A stretch of 64,000 bases of DNA from Muribaculaceae bacterium. GTDB lineage: Bacteria; Bacteroidota; Bacteroidia; Bacteroidales; Muribaculaceae. Where the stretch lies: NCBI GenBank assembly GCA_017557625.1, contig JAFYYG010000026.1, forward strand, positions 1 through 64,000, read 5' to 3'. Position numbers and translations under genes: made by a program. Shown here piece by piece: positions 43,587-52,125 of the stretch (the stretch's first letter is position 1; each line of letters begins with the position of its first letter). A model generated the notes under the pieces. That model was not told the origin of the DNA. It ran no database searches and saw nothing but the letters and a program-made list of their open reading frames with translations.

Positions 43587-45011
43587 ATGAAACTACGATT
43601 TATAATTACTTTATTGCTGTTTGCGGCTTTTGGCAGTGCTTTGCAGGCTCGCGATATCACAGCACAGCGCACTCAGAAGGCGATAGATCGCTTTGTCGAT
43701 GACACGCTCATGCGCCATGCTTCGGTTGGAGTGATAGTCACCGATATCAAAAGCGGCAAGATGCTAGGTGGGCGCAACATCAACTTGGCTTGCATCACGG
43801 CTTCGACAATGAAGACCGTTACCTCGTCGGCTGCGCTAGAGTTACTGGGTGCCGACTTCACATTTGCCACTCCTGTATATCTTGAAGGAGAAATTCACGT
43901 CAACACCCTGCGTGGCAACCTTGTGATAGTGGGCTGTGGCGACCCGACGCTTGGCTCGGTATATTTCAAGGACAACCTTGATATTGTACACGAAGTGGTG
44001 GAAACCCTCAACAAGCAGGGCATCACCACAATAGAGGGCAGAGTTATTGTGGATAACAGCCTATATCACTATCCAGCCTACAACGGTGACTGGTGTGCCG
44101 ACGATCTCGCTTGGGACTACGGCATGGGCTTGCATGCTCTCAACTACTGCGACAACCGCATGAAGTTGGTGTTCACAGGCAAAGGCGACGGCACTGCCGA
44201 GAACGCACATTTCGAACCAAATGTGCCTGGAGTGCAAATCATCAATCGCATGCGTCCTGGCAATGAGGATAACGTGGGTGTGCTGCTTGAGTATGCTACC
44301 CCGGCAATCATTCTCACAGGCACAGCAGCCGACACTACCTATTACTTTGACGTGGCAAATCCCACTCCCGATGCGCTTCTTGCCGACAGCCTGAGCCGCA
44401 CCCTCGCCAATTCAGGAATAAGAATCGCCAACAAGCAGTTTGCTTCAAGCGATCGCCGCTGGCTCCTCCTGACTCACAAGTCGCCTATTCTCTCCGACAT
44501 CATTGCGTCATTGCTTGAGCGTAGCGACAATATGTTCACCGAAGGCCTGCTCAAAGCAATTGCCGTAAACAGCCACCGTAAGCCCACCGAGGCTCAAGCA
44601 GTGGAGGTCATTGACAGCCTATTCACGGCACGAGGCATTGACACATCTGGTAAGTTCCAGTATGACGGCAGCGGTTTGGCTCGCAACAACAAAGCTCCCG
44701 TCAAGTTCTTTGCCGATATGCTATCCTACATGTGTGGCCGCCGTTTCGGCTCGCATCAGCTGCGCCTTGTTGATTTGATGACCCGCATTGGTATCAACGC
44801 CAAAATTGGCACCCAGATTCCAGCGTCATCGGTTAGCGGTATGATTGCTTCCAAATCAGGCTCCATGCGCGATGTGCAATGCTATGTGGGCTACTTCCCT
44901 GCCGATGAGCCGCAATATGCTTGGGCTGTGCTCGTCAATAACTGGCATGGCAGTCGTTCAAATCTCAAAGAGATGATTGACCGGCTTTTGCTCGGAATTT
45001 TTGCTCCATAA
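43587..45011 (+). CDS. dacB: D-alanyl-D-alanine carboxypeptidase/endopeptidase (PBP4)
   Basis: A 474-aa exported S13-family penicillin-binding protein. The signal peptide is followed by the SxxK motif S73-T-M-K76 (TASTMKTV), the SxN motif SDN (LERSDNMFTEG) and the KSG motif (ASKSGSMRDV). The insert domain between the first two motifs is of normal size. It trims or opens stem-peptide cross-links in the periplasm. The order of all three motifs and the total length match E. coli PBP4. Confidence 0.95.
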   Translation: MKLRFIITLLLFAAFGSALQARDITAQRTQKAIDRFVDDTLMRHASVGVIVTDIKSGKMLGGRNINLACITASTMKTVTSSAALELLGADFTFATPVYLEGEIHVNTLRGNLVIVGCGDPTLGSVYFKDNLDIVHEVVETLNKQGITTIEGRVIVDNSLYHYPAYNGDWCADDLAWDYGMGLHALNYCDNRMKLVFTGKGDGTAENAHFEPNVPGVQIINRMRPGNEDNVGVLLEYATPAIILTGTAADTTYYFDVANPTPDALLADSLSRTLANSGIRIANKQFASSDRRWLLLTHKSPILSDIIASLLERSDNMFTEGLLKAIAVNSHRKPTEAQAVEVIDSLFTARGIDTSGKFQYDGSGLARNNKAPVKFFADMLSYMCGRRFGSHQLRLVDLMTRIGINAKIGTQIPASSVSGMIASKSGSMRDVQCYVGYFPADEPQYAWAVLVNNWHGSRSNLKEMIDRLLLGIFAP

Positions 45012-45045
45012 AACATAATTATCACTCATACATACAATCCGCATA

Positions 45046-45789
45046 ATGAATACTACTATCGACCAAATGCTCACTAATGTCTATGAGCTAGAGGGATTGC
45101 TGCTGGTAATTCAACGCCACAACGACAACATCCCACAGTTAGTAATTGACAGGTTCAAGGAAAAAGCCCAGCAGATAACTGCCGCGGCAAGCTTGCTTGA
45201 CTCATTGAAGAAAACCGAAGAAATTCCTCAATCAAAACCTGTGCAGTCAAATGTTTCTCCTCCAGTCCAGCCTGAGAAGCCTGCTGTTGCTCCGTCAAAG
45301 CAGCCTGCAGTTACTCCTCCTGAGCACCCCTCTGTTACTTCGCATGTGCCGCACAAGCAACCCATTTTTGCGCCATCGGCACCTATTCCACCTTCTCAGG
45401 CTACAATCGTGCCGCCACCTGTTAAAGAGCCTGTAATAGAGCCAGTTCTTGACACTATCATAGAACCAGTTCCCGACAACGCTATAGATTCATTTCCTGA
45501 GCCAGTTTGTGATACAAAACCAATTGTGCAAGTTGAGGAACCTTTCGCCCCTCAAGATTACCCAATGCCCGATATCACTGCGGCATTTACAATCAATGAC
45601 CGTTTCCTGTTCCAGCGAGAGCTCTTCGATGGCGACAAGCAAAAGTATGCCGACGCAATCTCTGTGATGCAGCGACTTGCTAACATCGACAAAATTAAGG
45701 GATTTATGACCGACGTACTTGGTTTAGATACCAGTAACGATGTGGTCAAAGAGTTTATGAGACTTATTGAACTGGGTCTCAAAGGATAA
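45046..45789 (+). CDS. Hypothetical protein with Pro-rich linker
   Basis: A 247-aa cytoplasmic protein I do not recognise by function. The N-terminal 60 residues are helical (MNTTIDQMLTNVYELEGLLL). A disordered middle (about 65-165) is very rich in Pro, Val, Glu and Ala, with repeats like PSKQPAVTPPEHPSV. A conserved-looking C-terminal domain (about 175-247) starts DITAAFTINDRFLFQRELF and ends in helices. The last domain is common in Bacteroidales proteins of this type. It sits between PBP4 and rsmI. Confidence 0.75.
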   Translation: MNTTIDQMLTNVYELEGLLLVIQRHNDNIPQLVIDRFKEKAQQITAAASLLDSLKKTEEIPQSKPVQSNVSPPVQPEKPAVAPSKQPAVTPPEHPSVTSHVPHKQPIFAPSAPIPPSQATIVPPPVKEPVIEPVLDTIIEPVPDNAIDSFPEPVCDTKPIVQVEEPFAPQDYPMPDITAAFTINDRFLFQRELFDGDKQKYADAISVMQRLANIDKIKGFMTDVLGLDTSNDVVKEFMRLIELGLKG

Positions 45790-45805
45790 ATCCACACATA
45801 AATTG

Positions 45806-45840
45806 TTAAGTGCTATGTGTTAAGTCTCTAAACACTAACA
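45806..45840 (+). repeat. Heptad array before rsmI
   Basis: Five in-phase units (TTAAGTG, CTATGTG, TTAAGTC, TCTAAAC, ACTAACA), 16 bp after the stop codon of the preceding gene and 14 bp before rsmI. Confidence 0.65.
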
Positions 45841-45854
45841 AACTCTAATCAATC

Positions 45855-46601
45855 ATGGCAGGAAAACTCTATATGGTGCCCACGCCAGTCGGCAATCTAG
45901 ACGACATGACGATGAGGGCAGTGAAAGTGCTCAAGGAAGTGGCGCTTATCCTTGCCGAGGACACACGCACCAGTGCTGTGCTGATGAAGCGTTACAATAT
46001 CGATACGCCAATGCGCAGTCACCACAAGTTTAATGAGCACAACACTACCATCCCCATCATTGAGATGCTGAAAGCGGGTGAGAGCATAGCGCTTATCTCT
46101 GATGCTGGTACTCCAGGCATCAGCGATCCTGGATTTATGCTCTCTAGAGAGTGTCGACGTAATGGCATCATTGTCGAGACTTTGCCTGGACCAACGGCCT
46201 TTGTGCCAGCACTCGTCAACTCTGGGCTGCCGTGCGATAGGTTTGTCTTCGAGGGATTTCTTCCAGTTAAGAAGGGTAGAGTGGCGCGTCTAGGAGCTCT
46301 TGCGCAAGAGCAGCGAACCATGATATTCTACGAGTCGCCTACGCGGTTAGTGAAGACCTTGCAGCAGTTGGCCGAAACCTTTGGCAGCGAGCGCGAGGCA
46401 TCGGTATGCCGCGAGATTTCTAAACTCCATGACACCACTCACCACGGCACCCTCGGCGAACTTGTCGAGCATTTCACCCACGAGGCACCGCGAGGTGAGA
46501 TAGTAATCGTTGTGGCAGGCAAGGAGAGCGAGGCTCACATCAAAATTGATAAGTATGCCAAGTTCAAGAACAAATACAATCAATGCGATGAGGACGCTTA
46601 A
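45855..46601 (+). CDS. rsmI: 16S rRNA 2'-O-methyltransferase RsmI
   Basis: A 248-aa SAM-dependent enzyme that methylates the ribose of C1402 in 16S rRNA. Tell-tale motifs are YMVPTPVGNLDDMTMRAV, LAEDTRTS, SDAGTPGISDPG and LPGPTAFVPALVNSGLP, all from the tetrapyrrole-methylase fold. Its last 14 bp overlap the start of the next gene in another frame, so the two are translationally coupled. Confidence 0.95.
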   Translation: MAGKLYMVPTPVGNLDDMTMRAVKVLKEVALILAEDTRTSAVLMKRYNIDTPMRSHHKFNEHNTTIPIIEMLKAGESIALISDAGTPGISDPGFMLSRECRRNGIIVETLPGPTAFVPALVNSGLPCDRFVFEGFLPVKKGRVARLGALAQEQRTMIFYESPTRLVKTLQQLAETFGSEREASVCREISKLHDTTHHGTLGELVEHFTHEAPRGEIVIVVAGKESEAHIKIDKYAKFKNKYNQCDEDA

Positions 46602-47514
46602 CCATCTCATATTGATATTATCAGCGATTGTGGTGGCAACGGCTTTCACAGCCTGCCGACACAAGAACAAAAGCGGCGATGACGAGCAGCCGCACGTGAT
46701 AAGAAGCAATGACGAGTTGCGGCTACAGACACAAGACACAATTGCAGCGTCACAGCAGCTTAAGAATTCGCTCAATGACATTGCAAATGAGGTGAACGAA
46801 GTCTTGGATGAGACAATCATCCTTGAACAGACTATCAATTCCACCGATATCTCGCAACTTACACCGAGCAAGAGGGCGAAGTTGCGCAACGAAGTGTTGG
46901 TGAAAAAGAACGCCATTCATGAAAAACGCAAGAGACTTGAAGAGATAGAAACCGCAATAGGCACTCTTGATGAGCAGAGCAAAACCGAGATGATGCTTGC
47001 TGTCAATGACTTGCGGCAACAGCTCGACATGCAGAAGTCGAGGATTGAGCAACTTAGTGCAAAACTTCATTCCTCTACACCACATATCAATGACAAAATC
47101 GAGAAAACCGACTCTACAGAGGTCAATAACCAGCCTGTCGAAGTGACGCAAAAAACTGTAGAAGACGATATTAATCAGAAGGAGCAACGTGAGGTGCTGA
47201 ACAACGAGCTCAACGAGTGTTATTTTGCCATTGGCACAAAAGAGGAGCTGAAAAGCCACAAGATAATTGACTCGGAGTTCCTAAAAAAGACTAAAGTGAT
47301 GCAGAGCGGGAACCTTTTAATTTCTTATTTTACAAAGGCCGACAAACGCACGCTGAATGAGATTACTATTCCCAACAAGAATTTTACGGTTCTCACCATC
47401 CACGATGCTAAATCCTATTCAACTCAAGAGACCGATGATGTGACAATCATCAAAATCATTGATCCAGCGCTGTTTTGGGAATACAACAATTACTTCGTAG
47501 TGTTGATTGAATGA
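46588..47514 (+). CDS. Lipoprotein with coiled coil (unknown)
   Basis: A 308-aa predicted lipoprotein from the ATG at 46588, with signal MRTLNHLILILSAIVVATAFTAC. A longer reading from 46510 would put a charged segment before the signal. The mature part begins with a long coiled coil (about 60-170), Leu- and Glu-rich. A C-terminal domain opens ECYFAIGTKEELKSHKIID and contains ISYFTKADKRTLNEIT; this domain is frequent in Bacteroidales lipoproteins of unknown role. The start lies 14 bp inside rsmI. Confidence 0.75.
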   Translation: MRTLNHLILILSAIVVATAFTACRHKNKSGDDEQPHVIRSNDELRLQTQDTIAASQQLKNSLNDIANEVNEVLDETIILEQTINSTDISQLTPSKRAKLRNEVLVKKNAIHEKRKRLEEIETAIGTLDEQSKTEMMLAVNDLRQQLDMQKSRIEQLSAKLHSSTPHINDKIEKTDSTEVNNQPVEVTQKTVEDDINQKEQREVLNNELNECYFAIGTKEELKSHKIIDSEFLKKTKVMQSGNLLISYFTKADKRTLNEITIPNKNFTVLTIHDAKSYSTQETDDVTIIKIIDPALFWEYNNYFVVLIE

Positions 47515-47566
47515 TAAGAAACACGAAAGAAACGAATTAATTTGCCACAATAATTCATGGAATCAC

Positions 47567-48691
47567 ATGAAAATAGTAATAGCCATCGACAAGTTCAAGG
47601 GGAGTGCTACTAGTCATCAGCTCTCACAAGTCATCGGTGAAGAAATACATCATCTCTACCCCGATGCTCAGGTGCTAGAAGTTCCCATTGCCGATGGCGG
47701 TGACGGTACCTTCCAGTGCATAAGGAGCATAATAGGGGAGAAGGCTATGACGCGCCATGTGAGCGTGACGGCGCCGCTACAGCAACTGCCGCATGTTGAG
47801 GCACAATATATCATTGACGGCGATACCGCCTACATGGACCTTGCCACGGCAAGCGGATTGGCGCTAGTGCCCTATGGTTGCCGCGATGTGATGTCAGCCA
47901 CCACATTCGGTACCGGTGAGATGATTTTTCACGCTGTCAACAACGGCGTAAGGCGCATTGTGCTGGGACTTGGCGGCAGCGCCACCTGCGACGGGGGAAC
48001 AGGCCTACTCGCTGCCTTAGGTTTTAGGTTTCTCGACAAGGATGGCAATGATTTATACCCCTGCGGTTACAGCCTCTCAAAAATTGTTAGTATCAACAGC
48101 GATAACGTTAACAACAATGTGCTTAATGCGGAATTCACGTTGCTGAGCGATGTCGATAATCCTTTGTATGGCGACAAAGGAGCTGCACACATCTTCGCGC
48201 CTCAAAAAGGCGCGACACCGCGACAGGTAGAGCTGCTTGATGAGGGGCTTAAACACTTTGCCACATTCCTTCCTTCACATATTGCCCATCAACCAGGCGC
48301 GGGGGCGGCAGGCGGCGTGACAGCGGGAATGATGGCGATGCTCAACACTAACGTCAAACCTGGCATAGAAGTCTTGCTGGAGATGGCACATTTTGACGAC
48401 ATCATCGCCGATGCCGACCTAATCATCACCGGCGAAGGACGCATTGACGCTCAAACCCTTCACGGCAAAGCACCGGCAGGAGTGCTGAAAGCAGCCCAGA
48501 AAAAAGGAATCCCCGTCATCGCCCTCTGCGGATGCATTGCCCCAGATGCCGACACTACCAGTATGGGCTTCAAACAAGTAATCGCAGTCACTCCCTCCGA
48601 CATGCCTTTAGAACAAGCTCTCAATACTGATATAACCCTACAAAATGTCGCCACAGCCACAAGAGAAATATTATTTTCGTTTTTTATGTAG
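47567..48691 (+). CDS. glxK: Glycerate kinase
   Basis: A 374-aa enzyme of the GlxK/GarK family that phosphorylates glycerate. Its start at 47567 (MKIVIAIDKFKGSATS) is typical; a longer reading from 47507 is not. Family motifs are PIADGGDGT, GLGGSATCDGGTGLLAALG, GAGAAGGVTAG and ITGEGRIDAQTLHGKAP. It joins serine or glyoxylate breakdown to glycolysis. It overlaps nothing and is followed at once by the promoter of the lipoprotein/radical SAM operon. Confidence 0.93.
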   Translation: MKIVIAIDKFKGSATSHQLSQVIGEEIHHLYPDAQVLEVPIADGGDGTFQCIRSIIGEKAMTRHVSVTAPLQQLPHVEAQYIIDGDTAYMDLATASGLALVPYGCRDVMSATTFGTGEMIFHAVNNGVRRIVLGLGGSATCDGGTGLLAALGFRFLDKDGNDLYPCGYSLSKIVSINSDNVNNNVLNAEFTLLSDVDNPLYGDKGAAHIFAPQKGATPRQVELLDEGLKHFATFLPSHIAHQPGAGAAGGVTAGMMAMLNTNVKPGIEVLLEMAHFDDIIADADLIITGEGRIDAQTLHGKAPAGVLKAAQKKGIPVIALCGCIAPDADTTSMGFKQVIAVTPSDMPLEQALNTDITLQNVATATREILFSFFM

Positions 48692-48697
48692 CTGGAA

Positions 48698-48729
48698 TTT
48701 GCATTATCGGGAAAAAAGTCCTAAATTTG
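48698..48729 (+). promoter_or_regulatory. Promoter of the lipoprotein/radical SAM operon
   Basis: TTTG (48698-48701), a 20-bp spacer and TAAATTTG (48722-48729) form an ideal Bacteroidota promoter. The ATG at 48762 follows 32 bp later. It shows that the three lipoproteins and the radical SAM gene form their own transcription unit. Confidence 0.8.
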
Positions 48730-48761
48730 CTTGCTTGTTATGTTTTATAAAGTTTTATGCT

Positions 48762-49058
48762 ATGAAGAAGGTTAGTTTTAATGTCCAGAAATGGACAGTG
48801 AGAGTTATAGTTGCAGTTGGTGCCTTGCTCGGCATCTCGGCTTGTTGTCACACCAAGAAGGTGGTGGAAGATGACAACTTTAACAACAATAATAACATGC
48901 CCCCTATTCATAATCTCAAATACGGGCCTCTCGTTGATGTGCATTACGATACTCTTGTCAGGAAATATATCGACGAGAATGGTGAAGTCAAATATGATAC
49001 TATATCATCCCCAGAAAAACCTAAGACGTTAAAACCATTAACTCCTGAAGATGAGTAA
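48762..49058 (+). CDS. Small lipoprotein 1 of radical SAM operon
   Basis: A 98-aa predicted lipoprotein. The signal MKKVSFNVQKWTVR, a hydrophobic stretch and lipobox GISAC place the lipid-bearing Cys at residue 28, as in the next two genes. The mature part is short and acidic, with an Asn run and a YGPL sequence (54-57), a weaker version of the VYGPP motif in its neighbours. The last residues (KPKTLKPLTPEDE) are Pro-rich. It is 3 bp before lipoprotein 2. Probably a substrate or partner of the radical SAM enzyme; inferred from position and shared motif. Confidence 0.7.
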   Translation: MKKVSFNVQKWTVRVIVAVGALLGISACCHTKKVVEDDNFNNNNNMPPIHNLKYGPLVDVHYDTLVRKYIDENGEVKYDTISSPEKPKTLKPLTPEDE

Positions 49059-49061
49059 ACT

Positions 49062-49316
49062 ATGAAAAAGATGAGCTTTAATGTGCAGAAATGGGGCGTG
49101 AGAGCGCTGGTTGCCATTGGTGCACTGCTTGGTATTTCTTCATGCTCCCATAAGATGGATTTAAAATCGGTTGAAGGAGTCTATGGTCCGCCTCCAGGAT
49201 ACAATCCTCCGAACATAAATGTGATTGAGGACGTGTATGGTCCGCCAGTAGAGAGGATTGACAGTGTCAGGGCAACAGATGAGCTTGAGTTGAATCAGGA
49301 TAAAGATATTCAATAA
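49062..49316 (+). CDS. Small lipoprotein 2 with two VYGPP motifs
   Basis: An 84-aa predicted lipoprotein. The signal (MKKMSFNVQKWGVR, hydrophobic run, lipobox GISSC with Cys28) is nearly identical to lipoprotein 1. The mature 56 residues contain two VYGPP motifs, at 40-44 and 58-62, the second inside IEDVYGPPVERID. No other fold is apparent. Its stop codon overlaps the next start by one base. The repeated short motif next to a radical SAM/SPASM enzyme makes it a likely peptide substrate. Confidence 0.72.
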   Translation: MKKMSFNVQKWGVRALVAIGALLGISSCSHKMDLKSVEGVYGPPPGYNPPNINVIEDVYGPPVERIDSVRATDELELNQDKDIQ

Positions 49317-49624
49317 TGAAGAAACCGACATTTTTAGTAAGAAAATGGATGGTGCGCGGCATTGTGGTGATTGGCGCTTTGATTGGCTTAACGGCTTGCC
49401 AACCAACTCACAAAAAGCATCACAACACTCATAAAAAGCATTATCAAGATGATGAAAGTTCCATCTCGGATGACGAGAGCGAGAGCAGCGAAATAGAGGT
49501 GATTGAGGATGTATATGGTCCGCCAGTAGATGAGGTTGAGACAGTCTATGGACCACCGTCTTATTTCGATGACAATGAGGGTAAAGTGGAGCCCGAAATT
49601 GTTGATGAACAAATGCCATCATAA
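49316..49624 (+). CDS. Small lipoprotein 3 with two VYGPP motifs
   Basis: A 102-aa predicted lipoprotein with signal MKKPTFLVRKWMVR, a hydrophobic run and lipobox GLTAC (Cys28). After a His/Lys-rich stretch and an acidic Ser-rich spacer come two VYGPP motifs at 66-70 and 77-81, the first inside IEDVYGPPVDEVE. The C-terminus is acidic. It starts on the last base of the previous stop codon and ends 19 bp before the radical SAM gene, so all four genes are tightly coupled. Confidence 0.72.
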   Translation: MKKPTFLVRKWMVRGIVVIGALIGLTACQPTHKKHHNTHKKHYQDDESSISDDESESSEIEVIEDVYGPPVDEVETVYGPPSYFDDNEGKVEPEIVDEQMPS

Positions 49625-49643
49625 TAAGGCAAAAACGTGAAAA

Positions 49644-50708
49644 ATGAAAACTCGTCAACTTATAGAACTTGAGAAGACACGCAACGAGAGGCGGTGGCTT
49701 GAGAAGAACCATCCGCTGCGCCAACTCTTTTGGGAATGCACATTGCGTTGCAACCTGTCGTGCCGCCATTGTGGCAGCGACTGCCGCAAGGTGTCGGTGA
49801 CGCCCGACATGCCTCTTGAGCACTTCCTTCCCGTGCTCGACGATGTGGCAACGATGATAGAGCCCAAGAAAGTGCTGGTAAATACTGTTGGAGGTGAGCC
49901 ATTGGTTCGTCCCGACATTGTGGAATGTGGCAAGGCAATTACCGACAGGGGATTTCTGTGGGGCTTTGTGACCAACGGTGTGCTTCTCACCGAGCAGATG
50001 CTGCGCGACCTGCTAAAGGCCGGTCTGCGCACTGTGGCAGTGAGTCTCGACGGTCTTGAGGATGAGCACAATTGGCTGCGAGGCGGTTCTTTTGACGGTG
50101 CAATGAGCGCGGTGAAACTTCTTACCCGCACCCGCAATCTGCTGTGGGATGTGATTACTTGCGTGAACCAGCGCAATTTCTCCACTCTGCCACAACTCAA
50201 GCAGTATCTCATCGACGCCGGCGTAAAGAAGTGGCGCATATTCACTATCTTCCCGCAAGGCAGGGCAAAGCTCAACAACGAACTGTTTCTGAGTCCTGAG
50301 CAGTATGTGGAACTGATGGATTTCATCGTCTCAACACGCAAAGAGGGCAAGATTAACCTTTCCTACAGTTGCGAGGGTTTCTTAGGTGACTATGAGGGAG
50401 AAGTGCGGGGACACATCTTCCGCTGCGATGCCGGCACGATGACCGCGTCAATACTTGCCAACGGCGACATCAGCGGCTGCCTTAGCATCCGTTCGCATTA
50501 CAATCAGGGTAATATATACCGCGACCGTTTCAGCGACGTGTGGAACAACCGCTTTGAGCTGATGCGCGACCGCCGATGGATGAAGCATGACGAGTGCGCC
50601 AAGTGCAAGGCGTGGGACTGGTGCGCCGGCGGACCGTTCCACCTGCGTGACGACGATGGCAACATGATGCACTGCAACTACCTTACAATCTGCAAAGCGA
50701 AGAAATGA
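49644..50708 (+). CDS. Radical SAM/SPASM enzyme of lipoprotein operon
   Basis: A 354-aa radical SAM enzyme. The [4Fe-4S] site is CNLSCRHC (C36, C40, C43); GGEPL at 83-87 helps bind SAM. The C-terminal SPASM region has C261, C279, C318, C321, C327, C344 and C350 in the normal spacing for auxiliary clusters, as in enzymes that modify ribosomal peptides. It follows three small lipoproteins with VYGPP or YGPL motifs. I recall a described Bacteroidota pairing of a radical SAM protein with small lipoproteins (TIGR04133/TIGR04134); membership is not verified. The chemistry, for example cross-linking or oxidation at Tyr or Pro, is unknown. No peptidase or exporter is adjacent. Confidence 0.9.
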   Translation: MKTRQLIELEKTRNERRWLEKNHPLRQLFWECTLRCNLSCRHCGSDCRKVSVTPDMPLEHFLPVLDDVATMIEPKKVLVNTVGGEPLVRPDIVECGKAITDRGFLWGFVTNGVLLTEQMLRDLLKAGLRTVAVSLDGLEDEHNWLRGGSFDGAMSAVKLLTRTRNLLWDVITCVNQRNFSTLPQLKQYLIDAGVKKWRIFTIFPQGRAKLNNELFLSPEQYVELMDFIVSTRKEGKINLSYSCEGFLGDYEGEVRGHIFRCDAGTMTASILANGDISGCLSIRSHYNQGNIYRDRFSDVWNNRFELMRDRRWMKHDECAKCKAWDWCAGGPFHLRDDDGNMMHCNYLTICKAKK

Positions 50709-50814
50709 GGATCGGGGATCGGGGATAGTGAATCGGGAATCGGGGATCGGAACGCCGCCTCTCAACTCTATACTCCCAACTCTATCCTCCCAACTCTACA
50801 CTCTGCACTTTAAA
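50709..50814 (+). repeat. Double heptad array, left arm of the esterase bracket
   Basis: Seven units (50709-50757: GGATCGG, GGATCGG, GGATAGT, GAATCGG, GAATCGG, GGATCGG, AACGCCG) begin on the first base after the radical SAM stop codon. Eight CT-initial units follow (50759-50814: CTCTCAA, CTCTATA, CTCCCAA and so on). Bases 50730-50783 form the left arm of a 54-bp inverted repeat with 52147-52200. Confidence 0.92.
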
Positions 50815-50826
50815 CCAATACTACTT

Positions 50827-52122
50827 ATGAAGCGAATACTTTTTGCTCTTATGGCAATGATTGGCTTGAGCCTGATGGCGATGGCGCAGTCGTCGAGTCA
50901 CCAGTATGTTACGGTCGTGGCCGAGCCTGACCATGCCGACTGGACCTACCGCACCGGCGAGACAGCGCATTTCACCGCCTACGCCATCAAGGAGAACGTG
51001 CGCATGCGCGACACCGAGATAACCTATAGTTACGGTCCCGACAAACTTGATGCAGTCTTTACCAAGACCATCAAGACCGACCACAACGGCGTGGCGCACT
51101 TTGATGTGCCAGGAGCCAAAACACCCGGGTTCACCAGCGTGAGAGTTAAGGTGGAATTTGACGGTCGCACATATAGTTCTATGACCAATATCGCCTTCGA
51201 TCCTTACAACATCAAACCCACCACCACAATGCCCGATGACTTCGAGCAGTTCTGGGGCGATGCGATGAAAAAGGCGAGTCAGGTGCCTATGCAACCCACC
51301 CTGCGCCACAGTGACGAGGAGAGCAACGACAAGGTGGATGTATATTACCTGCGGCTACAATCTTACAAGAAGGGCAACTATGTGTATGGTGTGCTCACAG
51401 TGCCTAAGACCGAGGGACGCAAACCCGCAATCTTGCGATTACCTGGCGCTGCCGTGCGTTCTTTCAACGGTCCCAATGAACTCGCCTACGAGGGTTTTGT
51501 GGTGTTGGAAATTGGCGTTCACGGCATTCCCGTTGATCAAGACAAGGAGATATACCACCAACTCGAGGCCGGCGCATTGGCGGGCTACACCACGATGGGC
51601 ATCGACAACCGCGACACCTATTACTATAAGCGTTCTATACTTGGATGTGTTCGTGCCGTCGATTACCTGTGCACGCGCGATGACGTTGACACCACCCGCA
51701 TCGCCACCTACGGCGGCAGCCAGGGCGGTATGCTCTCGATAATGACGGCGGCGCTGAGTCCGCACGTGAGTGCTTTGTTCGCCTATTTCCCTGCTTTCTG
51801 CGATGTTACGGGTTACTACCACGGTCGCGGTGCCGGTTGGCCACATCTGTTCCGTGACCCCAACGAGCCAAACCTGCAAGCGCGCATGAAAGTGTCACGC
51901 TACTACGATACCGTGAACTTTGCCCGCATCCTGCGGGTTCCTGGCTTCTATGCTTGGGGCTTCAACGACCCTGCTTGCTGCCCCACATCCACTTTCAGCG
52001 CCTATAACGTGATTACAGCACCCAAGCAGTTGCAAGTGGGTCGTGACACTGGCCACTGGCTCTACCCCTGGCAAGTGGATAACGCCATGAAATGGCTAAA
52101 GACCCAATTCCACATGGAATAG
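50827..52122 (+). CDS. Secreted acetylxylan-esterase-like hydrolase
   Basis: A 431-aa exported alpha/beta hydrolase from the ATG at 50827 (MKRILFALMAMIGLSLMAMA signal); a longer reading from 50728 would run through the heptad array. An N-terminal beta domain (about 22-130) precedes the AXE1-type catalytic domain. Its nucleophile Ser lies in YGGSQGGML, and the Asp/His lie in the later GFNDPACC and DTGHWLYPW. Enzymes of this family remove acetyl groups from xylan or other sugars. The gene is bracketed by a 54-bp inverted repeat (50730-50783 and 52147-52200). It may share the radical SAM operon transcript, but the arrays separate them. Confidence 0.85.
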   Translation: MKRILFALMAMIGLSLMAMAQSSSHQYVTVVAEPDHADWTYRTGETAHFTAYAIKENVRMRDTEITYSYGPDKLDAVFTKTIKTDHNGVAHFDVPGAKTPGFTSVRVKVEFDGRTYSSMTNIAFDPYNIKPTTTMPDDFEQFWGDAMKKASQVPMQPTLRHSDEESNDKVDVYYLRLQSYKKGNYVYGVLTVPKTEGRKPAILRLPGAAVRSFNGPNELAYEGFVVLEIGVHGIPVDQDKEIYHQLEAGALAGYTTMGIDNRDTYYYKRSILGCVRAVDYLCTRDDVDTTRIATYGGSQGGMLSIMTAALSPHVSALFAYFPAFCDVTGYYHGRGAGWPHLFRDPNEPNLQARMKVSRYYDTVNFARILRVPGFYAWGFNDPACCPTSTFSAYNVITAPKQLQVGRDTGHWLYPWQVDNAMKWLKTQFHME

Positions 52123-52125
52123 GTT

